A stretch of 64,000 bases of DNA from Anagrus nilaparvatae (GCA_022575985.1 JAKSXM010000263.1:10024001-10088000), one strand, 5' to 3'. Positions 10,351 to 20,958 are shown, counted from the first letter of the stretch. Program-made: numbers and translations. Notes: a model not told the origin generated them from the sequence alone.

Positions 10351-10679
10351 AATTTAAAATTTTGAATTACATTTTTTGAAAAAAAAAACATTGAAAAATT
10401 TTTGAATTTGTTCACAAATTATAAGATATATGAGCATTTACATAAGTTTTTACACAATCTTTTTTAAATTTACAATTTGATTTTTTTATTTACAATATAC
10501 TAATATTTGATTTTATACATTAAGAGAAAAATTTTAATAAAAAGTAATGGACAGTTAATTACTTAAATTAATGAATTTAAATTTTTGAAAATTTAGGCTA
10601 AAATCTAATAGAGAATAATTTTTGATTATTAATTTTACAAAATTTAAGTCTTAAAATTTATATGTACATTATAATTATT
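10351..10679. other. 3' untranslated part of the CsRn1-like element
   Basis: AT-rich sequence between the pol C-terminal frame and the 3' LTR; no ORF or env gene seen. Confidence 0.6.
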
Positions 10680-11376
10680 TTATTGAACTTGCTTAAATGT
10701 AACTTTTTTCTTATTGTAGTAAGTCTTCAAGGGCTTATAATCCTTTGGTAGCATGGTTGTTGGTTGGACATCAGGAGTTGCTTTGAGAATACCTGGTTTA
10801 GCATAACTATGATCATTAATATTAGAGTTTGACGTACCTTGACCATTATTTGGTGTAACTGGCTGAACCTTATTTTTTCTTAAAATGTTTGGTTGATGTT
10901 TAGTCTGACCTTTGCCATTAATTGGGCCTTTTGGTTGTGGCATGGTTGGACCTTTAGCATTAGTTGAACCTTTAGGCCTACCTCTAGGTCTGGCTTGAAT
11001 TTTGACATTACTTGCCTGAGTAGAGGTTGAGGGTCCTGCTGAAACATCTAAGTCAGTTGATTGTGTGAATTTGGTGGTTCAGGCTCGGCTTGGACCGGTA
11101 TTGTTTGGGTTGACGTCGTAGGTTCAGTTATAGATTGCGATGTTGCGTTGGTTACCTGAGTAGGAGTTGTAGCTTGAACCAGCTCTTCAAATTCTCTTTC
11201 CAGGTATGCTGGTTTGAGACGTACAACTGTAACCATGTATCCTTTCCCTTGTTTGTTGATTTCGAAGACTTTATCAGATGGACGAGAATGACCTTGAATG
11301 GGCCTTCGTATGGCTTTTCTAAGGCTCTGGTATCCTCGCAGCGTAAAAATACGTGTTTGCCATCACTGAGAGATTT
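10680..11376 (-). pseudogene. Pol C-terminal region: end of integrase and Pro/Thr-rich tail
   Basis: Downstream of the stop at 11377, the integrase C-terminal domain continues in the same frame (GKHVFLRC, then YEGPFKVILVH). A frameshift near 11270-11285 leads to GYMVTVVRLKPAYLEREFEE, the RLKPA block conserved in CsRn1-type integrases. A Thr/Pro/Gln-rich tail follows (to 11048). The last frame (10943-10680) is rich in Pro, Asn and Lys and ends in KKKVTFK, like the VxF ending common in this clade. At least two frame changes break the tail. It is the last coding part before the 3' LTR. Confidence 0.75.
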
Positions 11377-12768
11377 TTAGTAGAAGGGCCTAACCTTGTC
11401 TTTGTGAGCTGTTGGCACTGGCTTAAGGTCACGCATATGCTCTCTGTAGTATTCTAGAAAGGGTTGGCTATTCTGATTAAAATCATCATTATGGAAAAAC
11501 TCACCTGGAATTCTTAGAGGAACTCCAAATAAATATTCTGCTGGCAAAGCATCCAAGTCTAGCCTGATGCAAGACCTAAGATCCAGGAGTACTGTTGGCA
11601 GAATTTCTGTCCAGGTGAATCTAGCGTCGTGGCAAATGATGGCAGCTTTGAGTGACCGGTGCCAGCGTTCGACTAGTCCATTTGAAGCTGGATGATAGGC
11701 AGTAGTTCGTACTTTCTGAGTGCCCGTAAACTGGAGTAGAGCTTTGTAGAGTCCTGCTTCAAACTGTGAACCTTGATCCGTGGTCACAATTTTAGGAGAT
11801 CCATACCTACAAATCCATCCTGCGTAAAAAGCTTTAGCTACCGTGTCTGCAGAAATATCTCTTATTGGGAAGGCTTCAGGCCACCTAGAGAAACGATCCA
11901 CAGCTGTTATGCAGTAACTAAATCCTTCCGAAGTTGGTAAAGGTCCAATGATGTCCAAATGTACATGATGAAATCGGCCATCTGGTGGTGGTATAACATC
12001 TGGTACCGTAGTGACGTGTCTGGAGACCTTTGATTGTTGACAACTAATACATGTACGTGCCCAATGTGCGATATCCTTTCTCATGGACGGCCAAAAGTAG
12101 CGTTTGCTGATGAGTTTGGAAGTTGCTCTGCCACTGGGGTGAGATAGCCTATGAAATCTGTTGAAAATTTTTCGCCGGAGCGTAGCTGGTATGTAAGGCC
12201 TGAGGCTATCAGTAGATGTTTCTAGATAAACGAGAGTTTGGTCTGGGCCCCAAACCACACGATTTAGTTTGAAGTTTTTGGGAGGTGACTTAACCATGGC
12301 AGCTAATTCTTTGTCTGCTTCTTGCAGCTTAGCCAACTCCTGAAGTTCAAAATCCCTTGGCATTTCGATTGCATCAATTCTTGATAAGGCGTCTGCAACA
12401 ACGTTGTCGTCACCTGGAACATAATAAACTTTGGACGTGTATTGCATAATGAAGTCCAATTGTCTTAGCCTTCTAGGTGAGCCTTTATCTGGACGTTGTT
12501 TGTTTTGCTTTTTGTTGGCTTTCGGTGTAGGTGGTAAGAATGCCCACGTTAGGGGCTCGTGATCTGTGTGAATCTCAAAATCGCAGCCTTCTAAGAAATC
12601 TTTGAAGTGAACTAAACTCTCGTGCATTGCTGTAAGTTCTCGATCATACGTACTGTATTCCTGCTGAGTTCTTCCAAGGCTCGTTTCCAACTTTTTGCTC
12701 AATGGCAGCACCCATGGCTGTATCTGAAGCATCTGTGATAAGACGTAGCTTGGCATTAACTGCAGCAT
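11377..12768 (-). pseudogene. Pol: RNase H remainder and integrase, frameshifted from RT
   Basis: The 463-codon frame contains the RNase H end (IHTDHEPLTW; VPGDDNVVADALSR) and an integrase. The integrase HHCC zinc domain has His 206, His 210, Cys 240 and Cys 243. The DDE core is complete: Asp 272 (LDIIGPLP), Asp 331 (TTDQGSQF) and Glu 367 (NGLVERWH), with the D35E spacing. The frame overlaps the RT frame (12644-14230), and the join needs a frameshift near 12660-12700. A TAA at 11377-11379 stops it within the integrase C-terminal region. The enzyme would insert element cDNA into the genome; here it is translated only if both breaks are bypassed. Confidence 0.9.
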
Positions 12769-14230
12769 GTGCTAGGAGAGTAGCTTTTGCGAGTCCTTTT
12801 TTGCATTTAATGAAGGCCGCTTCAGCTTCCGGTGTCCAGTTTATTGGAGTTTTATCGTTTTTCTTGGCGTTTGACAGATAGGCGTTCAGAGGAACCTGTG
12901 CCTCGGCCGCTTTAGGAACATTACGTCTGTAATAATTAATCATACCTAAAAATCGACGAAGTTGTTGGACGTTCTCTGGCTTGGGGAAGTTTTGAACAGC
13001 TTCAACTTTGGTGGCAAGAGGAGCCGTACCAGCTTCCGTGACTAGTTGTCCTAGGTACTTGATTTCTTTAGCAGCGAAAGTACATTTAGCCAGGTTGATT
13101 GTGAGTCCATGATTACTTAGACGTTGAAATACTATCCTGAGATGTTTAAGATGTTCCTCCAGATTGGATGATGCGATCAACATGTCATCAATGTAGCAGG
13201 TAACAAAGGGTAGCTCCTTAAGAACCTCGTCGACGAATCTTTGGAATGTCTGAGCAGCTCCACGTAAACCGAACTGCATAACCAAGCATTCATAAAGACC
13301 CAGAGAAGTAATAAGTGCTGTTTTTGGAATGTCTTCTTCTGCTACTGGAATCTGTTGATAAGCTCTTTCAAGGTCAAGGGTTGAGAATATTTTCTTACCA
13401 TGCAATATGTTGGCGAAGTCGTGGCAGTGTGGAATCGAGTAGCAATCAGGAATCGTCATTGAATTGAGCCTGCGATAATCCCCACACATGCGCCATTTAC
13501 CCGTTTCCTTTTTTGGAACCATATGTATTGGATTGGCCCATGGGCTGTTGGAACGCCTGATCCAGCCTTTGTTTAAAAGGAATTCTAATTCTTCTTTTAG
13601 TGCCTGGAATTTTGGTGAGGAAAGGCGTCTTGGTCGTTCTGCAACTGGGTGACCTGTAGTAGGAATATAGTGCATGACCTTCGTACCTGTTTTGACCTTG
13701 GGAGGAACCACTCCAGTGACTTCTAGAAAATCATTGAGCAGTCTTGAAATATCCAATGATTGTTCGACTGCGTAGACGTCTAAGAGTGGTCGATTGTCCG
13801 AGAAACCTTGTGCGTAGCGTAAGGAGCGTTTATCGATGAGGCGATGATCTTCCATGTCGACTAAGAGCTTTGTGTCCACCAAGAAATCTGCGCCAATGAT
13901 TGAGCTGGGTACGGCTGCGACGCAAAAAGTCCAGGAAATTGGACGACCAAGGCCAAAGTCCAAAGTTAATTTTTTCGTGCCAAAGGTTGTAATTAGTGAG
14001 CCATTTGCTGCGACCAGTTGAATTGTTCCAGGTTTACAGCTTGTGGCGTAGGGCTCTGGTAGCAGAGAAAGCATGGCCCCGGTATCCACAAGGAAGCTAG
14101 TACCTGAATTGGTATCTTTGACGAGAAGGCGGTTTTTTGTGATGTAACCATCTTGCCCCACCATATTGCAAGATTGTGCAATTAGTTTCCCGAGCTTGCA
14201 GTCCAGTTGCACTTGGAGCCTTTGTTGCAA
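12644..14230 (-). CDS. Pol: aspartic protease, reverse transcriptase and start of RNase H
   Basis: A 528-codon open frame. The protease active site DTG is at residues 49-51 (FLVDTGAMLSLLP), and the IIGADFL flap-side block is near 111. RT spans about 190-400, with the first catalytic Asp in FSTLDLERAYQQ (Asp 286) and YIDD at 346-349. RNase H begins near 500 (LITDASDTAMGA). The frame then diverges into non-conserved residues because of a frameshift, and the true continuation is the frame at 11377-12768. The start overlaps the Gag frame end (14182), as expected where Pol is reached by frameshifting. The catalytic residues I can see are intact. The protein is part of a broken polyprotein. Confidence 0.9.
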   Translation of the reverse strand: MQQRLQVQLDCKLGKLIAQSCNMVGQDGYITKNRLLVKDTNSGTSFLVDTGAMLSLLPEPYATSCKPGTIQLVAANGSLITTFGTKKLTLDFGLGRPISWTFCVAAVPSSIIGADFLVDTKLLVDMEDHRLIDKRSLRYAQGFSDNRPLLDVYAVEQSLDISRLLNDFLEVTGVVPPKVKTGTKVMHYIPTTGHPVAERPRRLSSPKFQALKEELEFLLNKGWIRRSNSPWANPIHMVPKKETGKWRMCGDYRRLNSMTIPDCYSIPHCHDFANILHGKKIFSTLDLERAYQQIPVAEEDIPKTALITSLGLYECLVMQFGLRGAAQTFQRFVDEVLKELPFVTCYIDDMLIASSNLEEHLKHLRIVFQRLSNHGLTINLAKCTFAAKEIKYLGQLVTEAGTAPLATKVEAVQNFPKPENVQQLRRFLGMINYYRRNVPKAAEAQVPLNAYLSNAKKNDKTPINWTPEAEAAFIKCKKGLAKATLLAHAAVNAKLRLITDASDTAMGAAIEQKVGNEPWKNSAGIQYV

Positions 14231-15126
14231 CCTCTACATTTTTCTTTATACTTGTTGTGGTTATAGCACCATTCCTTATTGAAAACTGGCAGCCACTCGC
14301 GCCTGCCTTTTGAGCGTGACCTTGACTTGTCACGGTTAGCTTTTCTTTCGTTGCTGTTTCCACGTTGTTCACGGCCTCAATTGTTCATCGTGGCCATTAA
14401 TTTACTCATTTGATTTTGCAATTCTGCCATTTGCTTATACAGATTTTCGTTAGATTGTATGGCATTTACAGAAAATGCCGGCGTGTTTGACGATTTATTT
14501 GGAGCGTTGAAACTTTCTTCAATCTTGTCAGCCAACACTGCCAGTTGTTCTAAATCTTCTTTCTGGCAGATGGCCAGGATTGCCCTGGTATTTTCCGCCA
14601 TATGATCTAAGAACAACGACCTGATGAATGTCTCGCTGGTATCATCTTGGGCAGCATTTCTGATAGCTAGTAGTTTTTGCGACGGCTTCTTATTCTCTAG
14701 CGATAAGCCCCTCAAGAGGGCACGAATTTTAGCGTCTTCTGAAACGCTAAAGGATTCCACTACCTGTTTTTTAAAAATGCCATACTTAGTTTGGTTTTCG
14801 GGAGGCGTCTTTTTGGACGCTGCGGCCACGTAAGGTACTAGGTCATCAGGTGCCTGTGCTAGCATGTAGGAGAATTTAAGTTCGTCGTCATTTACTCCCC
14901 GTATTGCGAATACGCTCTCTACACGGGTAAACCAAAATTCGGAATCATCTTTCCCGAAAGATGGAAATTGTAGCATTTTATGACCGTTATTTGTCTCAAC
15001 TGGAGCCATTGTAGATACAAAGCTATCGTTTGATTCTGTTTCGCTGAAACTGTCTTCGATAAGCGGTAACCTGAGTGAAACTTGGTCTGGTTCGATGTCA
15101 AATCCGAGCGGGAGCGTAATGTCCAT
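14182..15126 (-). pseudogene. CsRn1-type Gag with an in-frame UGA
   Basis: The Gag frame starts at ATG 15126 and runs to a TAA at 14182-14184. It is interrupted by a UGA at 14377-14379. The N-terminal 250 residues form the capsid region, with the conserved LQFPSFGKDDSEFWFTRVES block (about residues 53-72) and a Gln/Met/Asn-rich coil before the UGA. After the UGA come an Arg/Ser-rich basic patch and a short CX2HX6CX2C finger (CYNH......C..C). Gag of the CsRn1 clade is known for a CHCC finger instead of CCHC, so this supports the clade call. One nonsense change would truncate the nucleocapsid part. Confidence 0.85.
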
Positions 15127-15299
15127 AAACTGTAGGTTCTATAAATTTTAATGCTTTTTGCACAATTTCTTGGAATATCCCATATATTTGTAAAAATTTT
15201 TGTATATTTATTATTTTTGCACAATTATGTAGGAATGTGCCGTATACAGGTCAAAAAATTTGAAAATTTTATTTTTACACTTAATTTGGTGCAAATGTA
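15127..15299 (-). other. Leader of the CsRn1-like element, part adjacent to gag
   Basis: Untranslated leader, separated from its other part (18798-19282) by the nested LTR element; the bases ATGTA at 15295-15299 are that element's target duplication. Confidence 0.8.
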
Positions 15300-15615
15300 T
15301 GTAACGAGCCTACCTGTAATAGCCTCTTTAATTATTAGTGTGACCTTCAGTTTAAGATAGCTAAATAAAAGTAGACACGTATTGTAAAGATAAAGTAATG
15401 TAATGTAATGTATAGTTTCTTAGAGATAAGTCTTTAGTAGTAATTTCAACGTGTAGAGAAACAGACCTAATTGTCGTTTCTCTCTTTAGGTAATGTACAA
15501 TAATTATTCAATGTAAAATATTAAATTAATTAATTGTTAAATAATAAATCTCTCTTTAGAGCAACACAAAGGTCGTTATTATTAAAATACACTACTCAAA
15601 ATATAGACACATTAT
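15300..15615 (+). repeat. 5' LTR of the nested element
   Basis: Starts TGTAACGAGCC and ends GACACATTAT; reads as identical to 18477-18792. The 3' end lacks the usual CA, so the exact border rests on the 5-bp duplication. Confidence 0.9.
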
Positions 15616-17606
15616 AAAACGACAATTTCGTTAAAAAAAAAGATGGAAGACCATATAAATGCTTATCAGAAAATAAAGAAGAAATTTAAACAATCATCAG
15701 TCCTTTCGCAGCTTCATTGAAATTCAAAGATATTATGAAACTCCAATTGTTCTTTGGTAAATACAGAAAAATAAAATATTATATTAAAAAATTAAAAATA
15801 GAGTTAATAGAGTAAAATTTTGACAGATATAAAAATGTTTAAACAAATTCAGAGTAAAACTAATAAAAATATGATAGATTCAAAAGTATTCATAAAAATG
15901 AATTAAAATAATAGAAATTTGATGAATTCCAAAATATTTGAAATTAGAAATAGAAATAATATTAACTACAAAAAAAAAACATGAAAGTTGAATTTAAATT
16001 TTTTAAAATAAGTTTTATACTTATTATTATAAGATAAGATAGATAAAAAATATACAGGAATAAAAAAAAACGAAATAATAAAAATTTTAGTAAAGAGATA
16101 GATAAGATATAATAAAATTAAAAATATACAAAATTAAAGTTAATAAATGTAATAGAATTTGCTTAATACAAAAAAAATTAGAATCAATAAAATTTTTTAA
16201 TAAATTCAAAAATTCAATAAAATTAAAAAGAAATATATATATATATATATAAATATAAATATATAAATGAATAAAATAAAAAAATAAACAAATTTATAAT
16301 AATAATAAATCAGTATAAATCTACAAATTTTATAGATTATAATTAGAAATTATAAAAGTTTTATAAATTAGAAATAGAAAAATACATATATAAAATTAAA
16401 ATGTAATACAAATCTAAATACTTCAAGGTTAATAACAAAAATTAAAAAAATAGAAAAAATGCAAATTTTGTATAGTATAGATGACGTTATAGTCTTTTGA
16501 GATAATACAGATAAGAAATTCAGTCATTAACTTCAAAAATTGAAACATTAAAAATTTCATAAAATGAATATATACCATTTTTTATAAGAGAGATAAAATA
16601 TACAGGTATAAATTTCAAAAAAAAAAAAAATTATTAAAAAACGAGAAAGAAAATTTTATAATAGAATTAATGGAACTTCGATAAATTCAAAAATGTTAAT
16701 AATAATAATCAGAATATAATAAATAGAACTTGGTTAATTAAAAAGATAAAAAGAATGTAAATTTTAAGTGAAAAAAATTAAATCTAGAAACAATAAAAAT
16801 TTGATAAATAAAAAATATTAGATGTTCAAAACAGAAATAATATACATATTTGGTAAAGAGAATGTTATCATTTTTAAGACAACCTAGATAAAGATGTACA
16901 TTAAATATAAACATTTAAAAAAAAAATAGAAACAATAATAGTTTTATAGAATCAAAAACAATAAAAAAAAAAAAATAATATATAGATTAAAAGAAATTTG
17001 AAACATTCAAATATGTTGTAATAAGTTCAGAATAGATTAATATACATGGTTGAAAAAAAAAGAAAAAAAAATAATCATAAGAATCGAAGATAGGATTAAT
17101 AAAAATTTAATAGATTCAAATATTTTAAAAAAGAAAAAAACAGAGTTAATGAATAAAAATACAAGCTATTATAAAAAATATAAAAACTGAAAATCTAAAT
17201 AAAAATTTATTATAGTTTAAAAAACATTAGAAAAGTTTTTTTTAAAATAGAATTAATAAAAAAATATGATGAATTCAAAAAAATATATACAATATAGAAA
17301 TAATGGTATAATAATAGAAATTTGATAAAAAAAAGAAGAAAGAAAATAGAAACTATAAAAATTGTATAAATTCAAAAATATAAGAAAAATTAAATAATAA
17401 AAAAAGAAAAAAATATATAATACAAATTTTGTGAAGAAAATGTTAAACGCTTTGATATAAATAAATAATTTGAAATAATTAAATAAATAGAAAAATATTA
17501 CAAATCTAATAAAATTAAAAAGAAAAGAAAAAATTAAGATAATAATATTAATAGAAATTTCATCACAAAAAAAAATAAATAAATATGGTTTTTTAAGAAA
17601 TTAGAA
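15616..17606. other. Internal A-rich non-coding region of the nested element
   Basis: About 2 kb consisting largely of A, with some T; no reading frame with support. No typical TGG primer-binding site was recognised next to the 5' LTR. Confidence 0.7.
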
Positions 17607-18215
17607 AATTTTTATGGCCTCTGAACTAATTTAAGTTAAGCCTCATTGAAAATTGACCTCTGAACTCAAAACAAGTTAAGTCAAATAATTTTTATGGCCT
17701 CTGAACTCATTGAGTTAAGCCTACTTTGGAAATAGACCGCTGAACTCAGAACGAGTTAAGTCAAATATTTACAAAATTGTAGAAGATACGAGCTACAAAA
17801 AAAAATATAAATAAATTAAGATTGTAGAAGATTTGCTACATATAATATACAATTTCTTAAGGAATCAGAAATATTATAATTATGTAGAAGATTTGCTACA
17901 TGTAATACGATTTCTTAAGGAATCAGAAAAATCAAAATTGTAGAAGATACGAGCTACAAAAAAAATATAAATAAATTAAGATTGTAGAAGATTTGCTACA
18001 TATAATATACAATTTCTTAAGGAATCAGAATATTATAATTGTAGAAGATTTGCTACATGTAATCCGATTTCTTAAGGAATCAGAAAAATCAAAATGGTAG
18101 AAGATACGAGCTACAAAAAAAAAAATAAATAAATTAAGATTGTAGAAGATTTGTTACATGTAATACGATTTCTTAAGGAATCAGAAAAATCAAGATTGCA
18201 GAAGACAAGATTTAA
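17607..18215 (+). repeat. Tandem repeats inside the nested element
   Basis: First a 79-bp unit twice (starting 17607 and 17686; TTTTTATGGCCTCTGAACT, GAGTTAAG words). Then a unit of about 160 bp starts at 17777, 17938 and 18095, the last copy partial. Each unit holds TTGTAGAAGATACGAGCTAC, copies of TGTAGAAGATTTGCTACA and the hairpin word TTTCTTAAGGAATCAG. Several words are self-complementary, suggesting RNA stem-loops. Confidence 0.8.
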
Positions 18216-18464
18216 AACATAGATAAAATTAATTTACATATTTCAATATAACATTTAAATAAACGTTAAATTTATTAAAATAAAGAAAATAAATAAAATT
18301 ATAAAAATAAAATCAAAGTAATTAAAATGAAGAAAGTTGTTGATATGTATAAATCAATTTTTGAAAATACAAATATGATATAAACACAGTAATAAAATAT
18401 TATGAAAATGGGATTGAGTGTCGGTCTGTATAATATCATAGAAATTGTGATCAATTTCTTGGCC

Positions 18465-18476
18465 GAGGAGGGGAGA
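18465..18476 (+). promoter_or_regulatory. Polypurine tract of the nested element
   Basis: GAGGAGGGGAGA directly abuts the 3' LTR and fixes the orientation of the element as plus. Confidence 0.75.
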
Positions 18477-18792
18477 TGTAACGAGCCTACCTGTAATAGC
18501 CTCTTTAATTATTAGTGTGACCTTCAGTTTAAGATAGCTAAATAAAAGTAGACACGTATTGTAAAGATAAAGTAATGTAATGTAATGTATAGTTTCTTAG
18601 AGATAAGTCTTTAGTAGTAATTTCAACGTGTAGAGAAACAGACCTAATTGTCGTTTCTCTCTTTAGGTAATGTACAATAATTATTCAATGTAAAATATTA
18701 AATTAATTAATTGTTAAATAATAAATCTCTCTTTAGAGCAACACAAAGGTCGTTATTATTAAAATACACTACTCAAAATATAGACACATTAT
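18477..18792 (+). repeat. 3' LTR of the nested element
   Basis: 316 bp, reads as identical to 15300-15615. Confidence 0.9.
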
Positions 18793-18797
18793 ATGTA

Positions 18798-19282
18798 TGG
18801 GAATAGCCCATATATATTACGAAAATATTTTTTTGGAAAAAATTTATGTGTACGAAGTACAATAAGTGAGAGAATCTTCCGTATATATGTATATACTTCC
18901 GAGTCAGCTGATACACAAGTGATAGTAATAGTATATGTATATATATATATATTTATAGAACCTGATTTGAAAGATGACAAGTACCGTTAGCCAGATGTGA
19001 TTTTAATTGCCTTTTTTTCTTCTTTTTTTGTAATGTGATTCTCTAGGAACCAGCCAACGCCCAAAAATAAATTCTTTTTCGATGACTACTAATTTAACTT
19101 TTTGGTACTCACTTGTTGATTATAGAATATTGTTAATATTTTTCACGTAATTTTTGTATTTAATTTAACCACTTGTATTGCGTGTTCTTGTGCACTATAT
19201 AGTTTATAATATTATATAGTTTTTATATATTTTTTTATAGTCACTGTAATAACTATTTACTATTTGAATTTTCCGCGATATT
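18798..19282 (-). other. Leader of the CsRn1-like element, part adjacent to the primer site
   Basis: Untranslated sequence between the primer-binding site and the nested insertion. Short frames on both strands near 18790-18990 are by-products of AT-rich repeats. Confidence 0.7.
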
Positions 19283-19302
19283 AAATCACGTCGGGGTCAC
19301 CA
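19283..19302 (-). promoter_or_regulatory. Primer-binding site for tRNA-Trp
   Basis: On the minus strand TGGTGACCCCGACGTGATTT starts one base inside the 5' LTR. From knowledge of insect tRNA-Trp, its 3' end including CCA is complementary over these 20 bases. Trp priming is a mark of the CsRn1 clade. Confidence 0.85.
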
Positions 19303-19303
19303 A

Positions 19304-19539
19304 TGTGGGAAATGAGTATTATTGGTATAAATAATTTCACCACAAAATATATAACTATAACATTTATTAATAACAACACTGAATATGAAAATATAAGTAT
19401 ACAAAATATAAAGGCGTGTGTACTGACGTGTGTACTGTCGTATCTGGTATATGAATGAGAAGCGGGCGGCGTGGTTGAGCCGTATCTATGTGTGTGTATA
19501 TGTATATATGTGAGAAGGTAATGTATGTGTGTCCCCACA
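19304..19539 (-). repeat. 5' LTR of the CsRn1-like element
   Basis: 236 bp, TGTGGG...CCCACA, partner of 10101-10336; followed by the TTTG duplication at 19540-19543. Confidence 0.95.
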
Positions 19540-19769
19540 TTTGTTTCTTTTTTTTTTGAGTTTAATCTTTGTCTTTTTTTTTTGAATTTTTGCAGTACTA
19601 CACGTAAATATTAACACATACACATTTATTTTCTTCTTTCTGGTTATTTTGTATGTTCTTTTTTTTTTACGACTTCCAAAAACAAAAAACAATAAAGTAA
19701 GGTATTTTATACCGTTTGATGACTTATTATTGAAGAATATTAAACTTGTATTATTTTGTTAAAGGATAA

Positions 19770-20096
19770 ATTAAAAACAATAAATTTTTTATTAAAAATA
19801 AAAATTTTATTTTTTCGGTCTTAAGTCAATTATTGTAAACTGACACGTTTCGAGATATGTAATCTCATTTTCAAAGATTTATGAAAATTTTTTTTATTTT
19901 CGTGTCATCTCTTTGATATAACGAAGTATACTGAAGATAAATTTATTATATTATTACATAAACGGACACAGAAAATAAAAAATGAGATTACATAACTCGA
20001 AACGCGCCAGTTTACAATAATTGACTTGTCACTATAAGCCGGAAAAAATAAAATTTTTATTTTTAATAAAAAATTTATTGTTTTTGATTTATTTTT
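19770..20096. repeat. Foldback element with about 100-bp arms
   Basis: Left arm 19770-19880 and right arm 19975-20096 are inverted copies (outer words AACAATAAATTTTTTATT; inner words GTAATCTCATTTT and AAAATGAGATTAC; shared CGTTTCGAGATA-like core). The spacer is about 95 bp. No coding content. It lies 3' (minus strand) of the SAP-SWIM gene relic. Confidence 0.7.
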
Positions 20097-20201
20097 TAAA
20101 TTATATAGTGAACGGACACATAAAATAAAAAATGTTTTACTTATTATTTTGTTGTTAAATGATATTTTATAAAATTAATGTTTTTGCTTATTTTAATTTC
20201 A

Positions 20202-20782
20202 TTAGTAGTGTTTTAAATATTCCGAAAAAATTGCATGATCAAACACAGCTGCATAAGCGTTTGTAGGCTTATAAGTATGTAAGATTGGCATATCACGTTT
20301 ATGGGTTGCTGCAAATGAAATACACAAATTACGTGTTTTTTCTCTTATCTTATCAGCATCTATAATCTCTGGGTCAACAGTCAAAAAATTAATAGCCGAG
20401 TGTTTCTGATACATTTTATCGCTTTTTATTGGTGTTCCAAAGTAAGTTCTTTTTGTTTTGTGGTGATTTTGTAAATTTTGGGTACAAGTAGCATGTAAAA
20501 TAATTTCTCCTTTCGAAGCCAGATGTTCAATAGCCCACAAAACTGCTACCGCATGCTTGCAATGAGCTGTTGAACCACTTTCTACAGCGCATTCAGAATG
20601 AGTAGCATCGATGACACTATTTGATTCGAGCTTTATATCTACTTCATACTTAGTGTTTTTTTTATGCAGAATTGCACTCAGTATTTAGGTAAATGTAGCC
20701 ATTGCTACACTTAACCATTTTTACATTGTACAAATACTCATGCCTATATAGTTCATAACCATCATCACAATTAATAAAATAT
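20202..20782 (-). pseudogene. Exon 3 of a decayed SAP-SWIM gene: SWIM zinc-finger region
   Basis: The exon follows an acceptor (TTTTTTCAG, AG at 20783-20784) and runs to a stop at 20202. It encodes YFINCDDGYELYRH, then a frameshift near 20655-20690, then a SWIM-like motif (ATHSECAVESGSTAHCKHAV). The third-position Cys of the canonical CXC pair is Val, while the CKH pair is present. The following AVLWAIEHLASKG helix and CTQNLQNHH block resemble SWIM domains that precede YqaJ-type nuclease domains in insect multi-copy proteins. A frameshift and lost Cys mark decay. SWIM domains bind zinc and mediate DNA or protein contacts. No YqaJ domain is visible downstream. Confidence 0.65.
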
Positions 20783-20875
20783 CTGAAAAAATGTAAATAA
20801 ATTATTGTCAACAAACTATCTACATTATTTGACATAAATAAAATAATTTTGTTTCATTTTCCATGTTGATCTCAC

Positions 20876-20958
20876 CTACTAAGAAAAAGTAATATGTGTT
20901 GCTTTGTGATCTTTGGAATATCAGAGTCTGCATTAATATCTTTATAATACATTGGGTT
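20876..20958 (-). pseudogene. Exon 2 (downstream half) of the SAP-SWIM gene, split by R1
   Basis: Encodes NPMYYKDINADSDIPKITKQ and then HILLFLS before a GTGAGA donor (GT at 20874-20875). The splice phase (AG|A) joins exon 3 as RYFINCDD across a 93-bp intron. The upstream half of this exon is at 27864-27947, with the R1-clade element inserted between. Bases 20946-20958 are one copy of the 13-bp target duplication. Confidence 0.65.
20946..20958. repeat. Left target-site duplication of the R1-clade element
   Basis: AATACATTGGGTT, repeated exactly at 27862-27874 after the poly-A (the first two A could belong to the tail). Confidence 0.9.

Larger units (their letters stand above)
15300..18792 (+). 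mobile_element. Nested non-coding LTR element (large non-autonomous LTR retrotransposon)
   Basis: Two 316-bp LTRs (15300-15615 and 18477-18792), which read as identical, enclose 2.86 kb of extremely A-rich non-coding DNA. A 5-bp duplication ATGTA flanks it (15295-15299, 18793-18797). The purine tract GAGGAGGGGAGA (18465-18476) directly precedes the right LTR, so the element is in plus orientation. There is no gag or pol, so it must have been mobilised in trans. Identical LTRs mean a very recent insertion, later than the host CsRn1-like element. Confidence 0.92.
10101..19539 (-). mobile_element. CsRn1-like Ty3/gypsy LTR retrotransposon, full length but mutated
   Basis: Two 236-bp LTRs (10101-10336 and 19304-19539, TGTGGG...CCCACA) are flanked by a perfect 4-bp duplication TTTG (10097-10100, 19540-19543). 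Gag, protease, RT, RNase H and integrase lie on the minus strand. The primer site matches tRNA-Trp and a purine tract abuts the 3' LTR. I count about 3 differences between the LTRs, so the insertion is fairly young. Gag-pol nevertheless carries a UGA, a UAA and several frameshifts. The leader is interrupted by the LTR element at 15300-18792. Confidence 0.95.

Noticed and set aside
10075..10415. Short minus-strand ORFs in the LTR region (HTH/YTH-rich)
   Set aside because: They arise from TGTG/TATG-rich LTR sequence and recur in the other LTR (19281-19538).
17607..18215. CRISPR-like array (regular repeats with hairpins)
   Set aside because: The spacers are themselves repeated, the units are about 160 bp and the context is an LTR element of a eukaryote.
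19283..19302. tRNA-Trp gene fragment
   Set aside because: The match covers only the tRNA 3' end including CCA and sits at the LTR border, so it is a primer-binding site.
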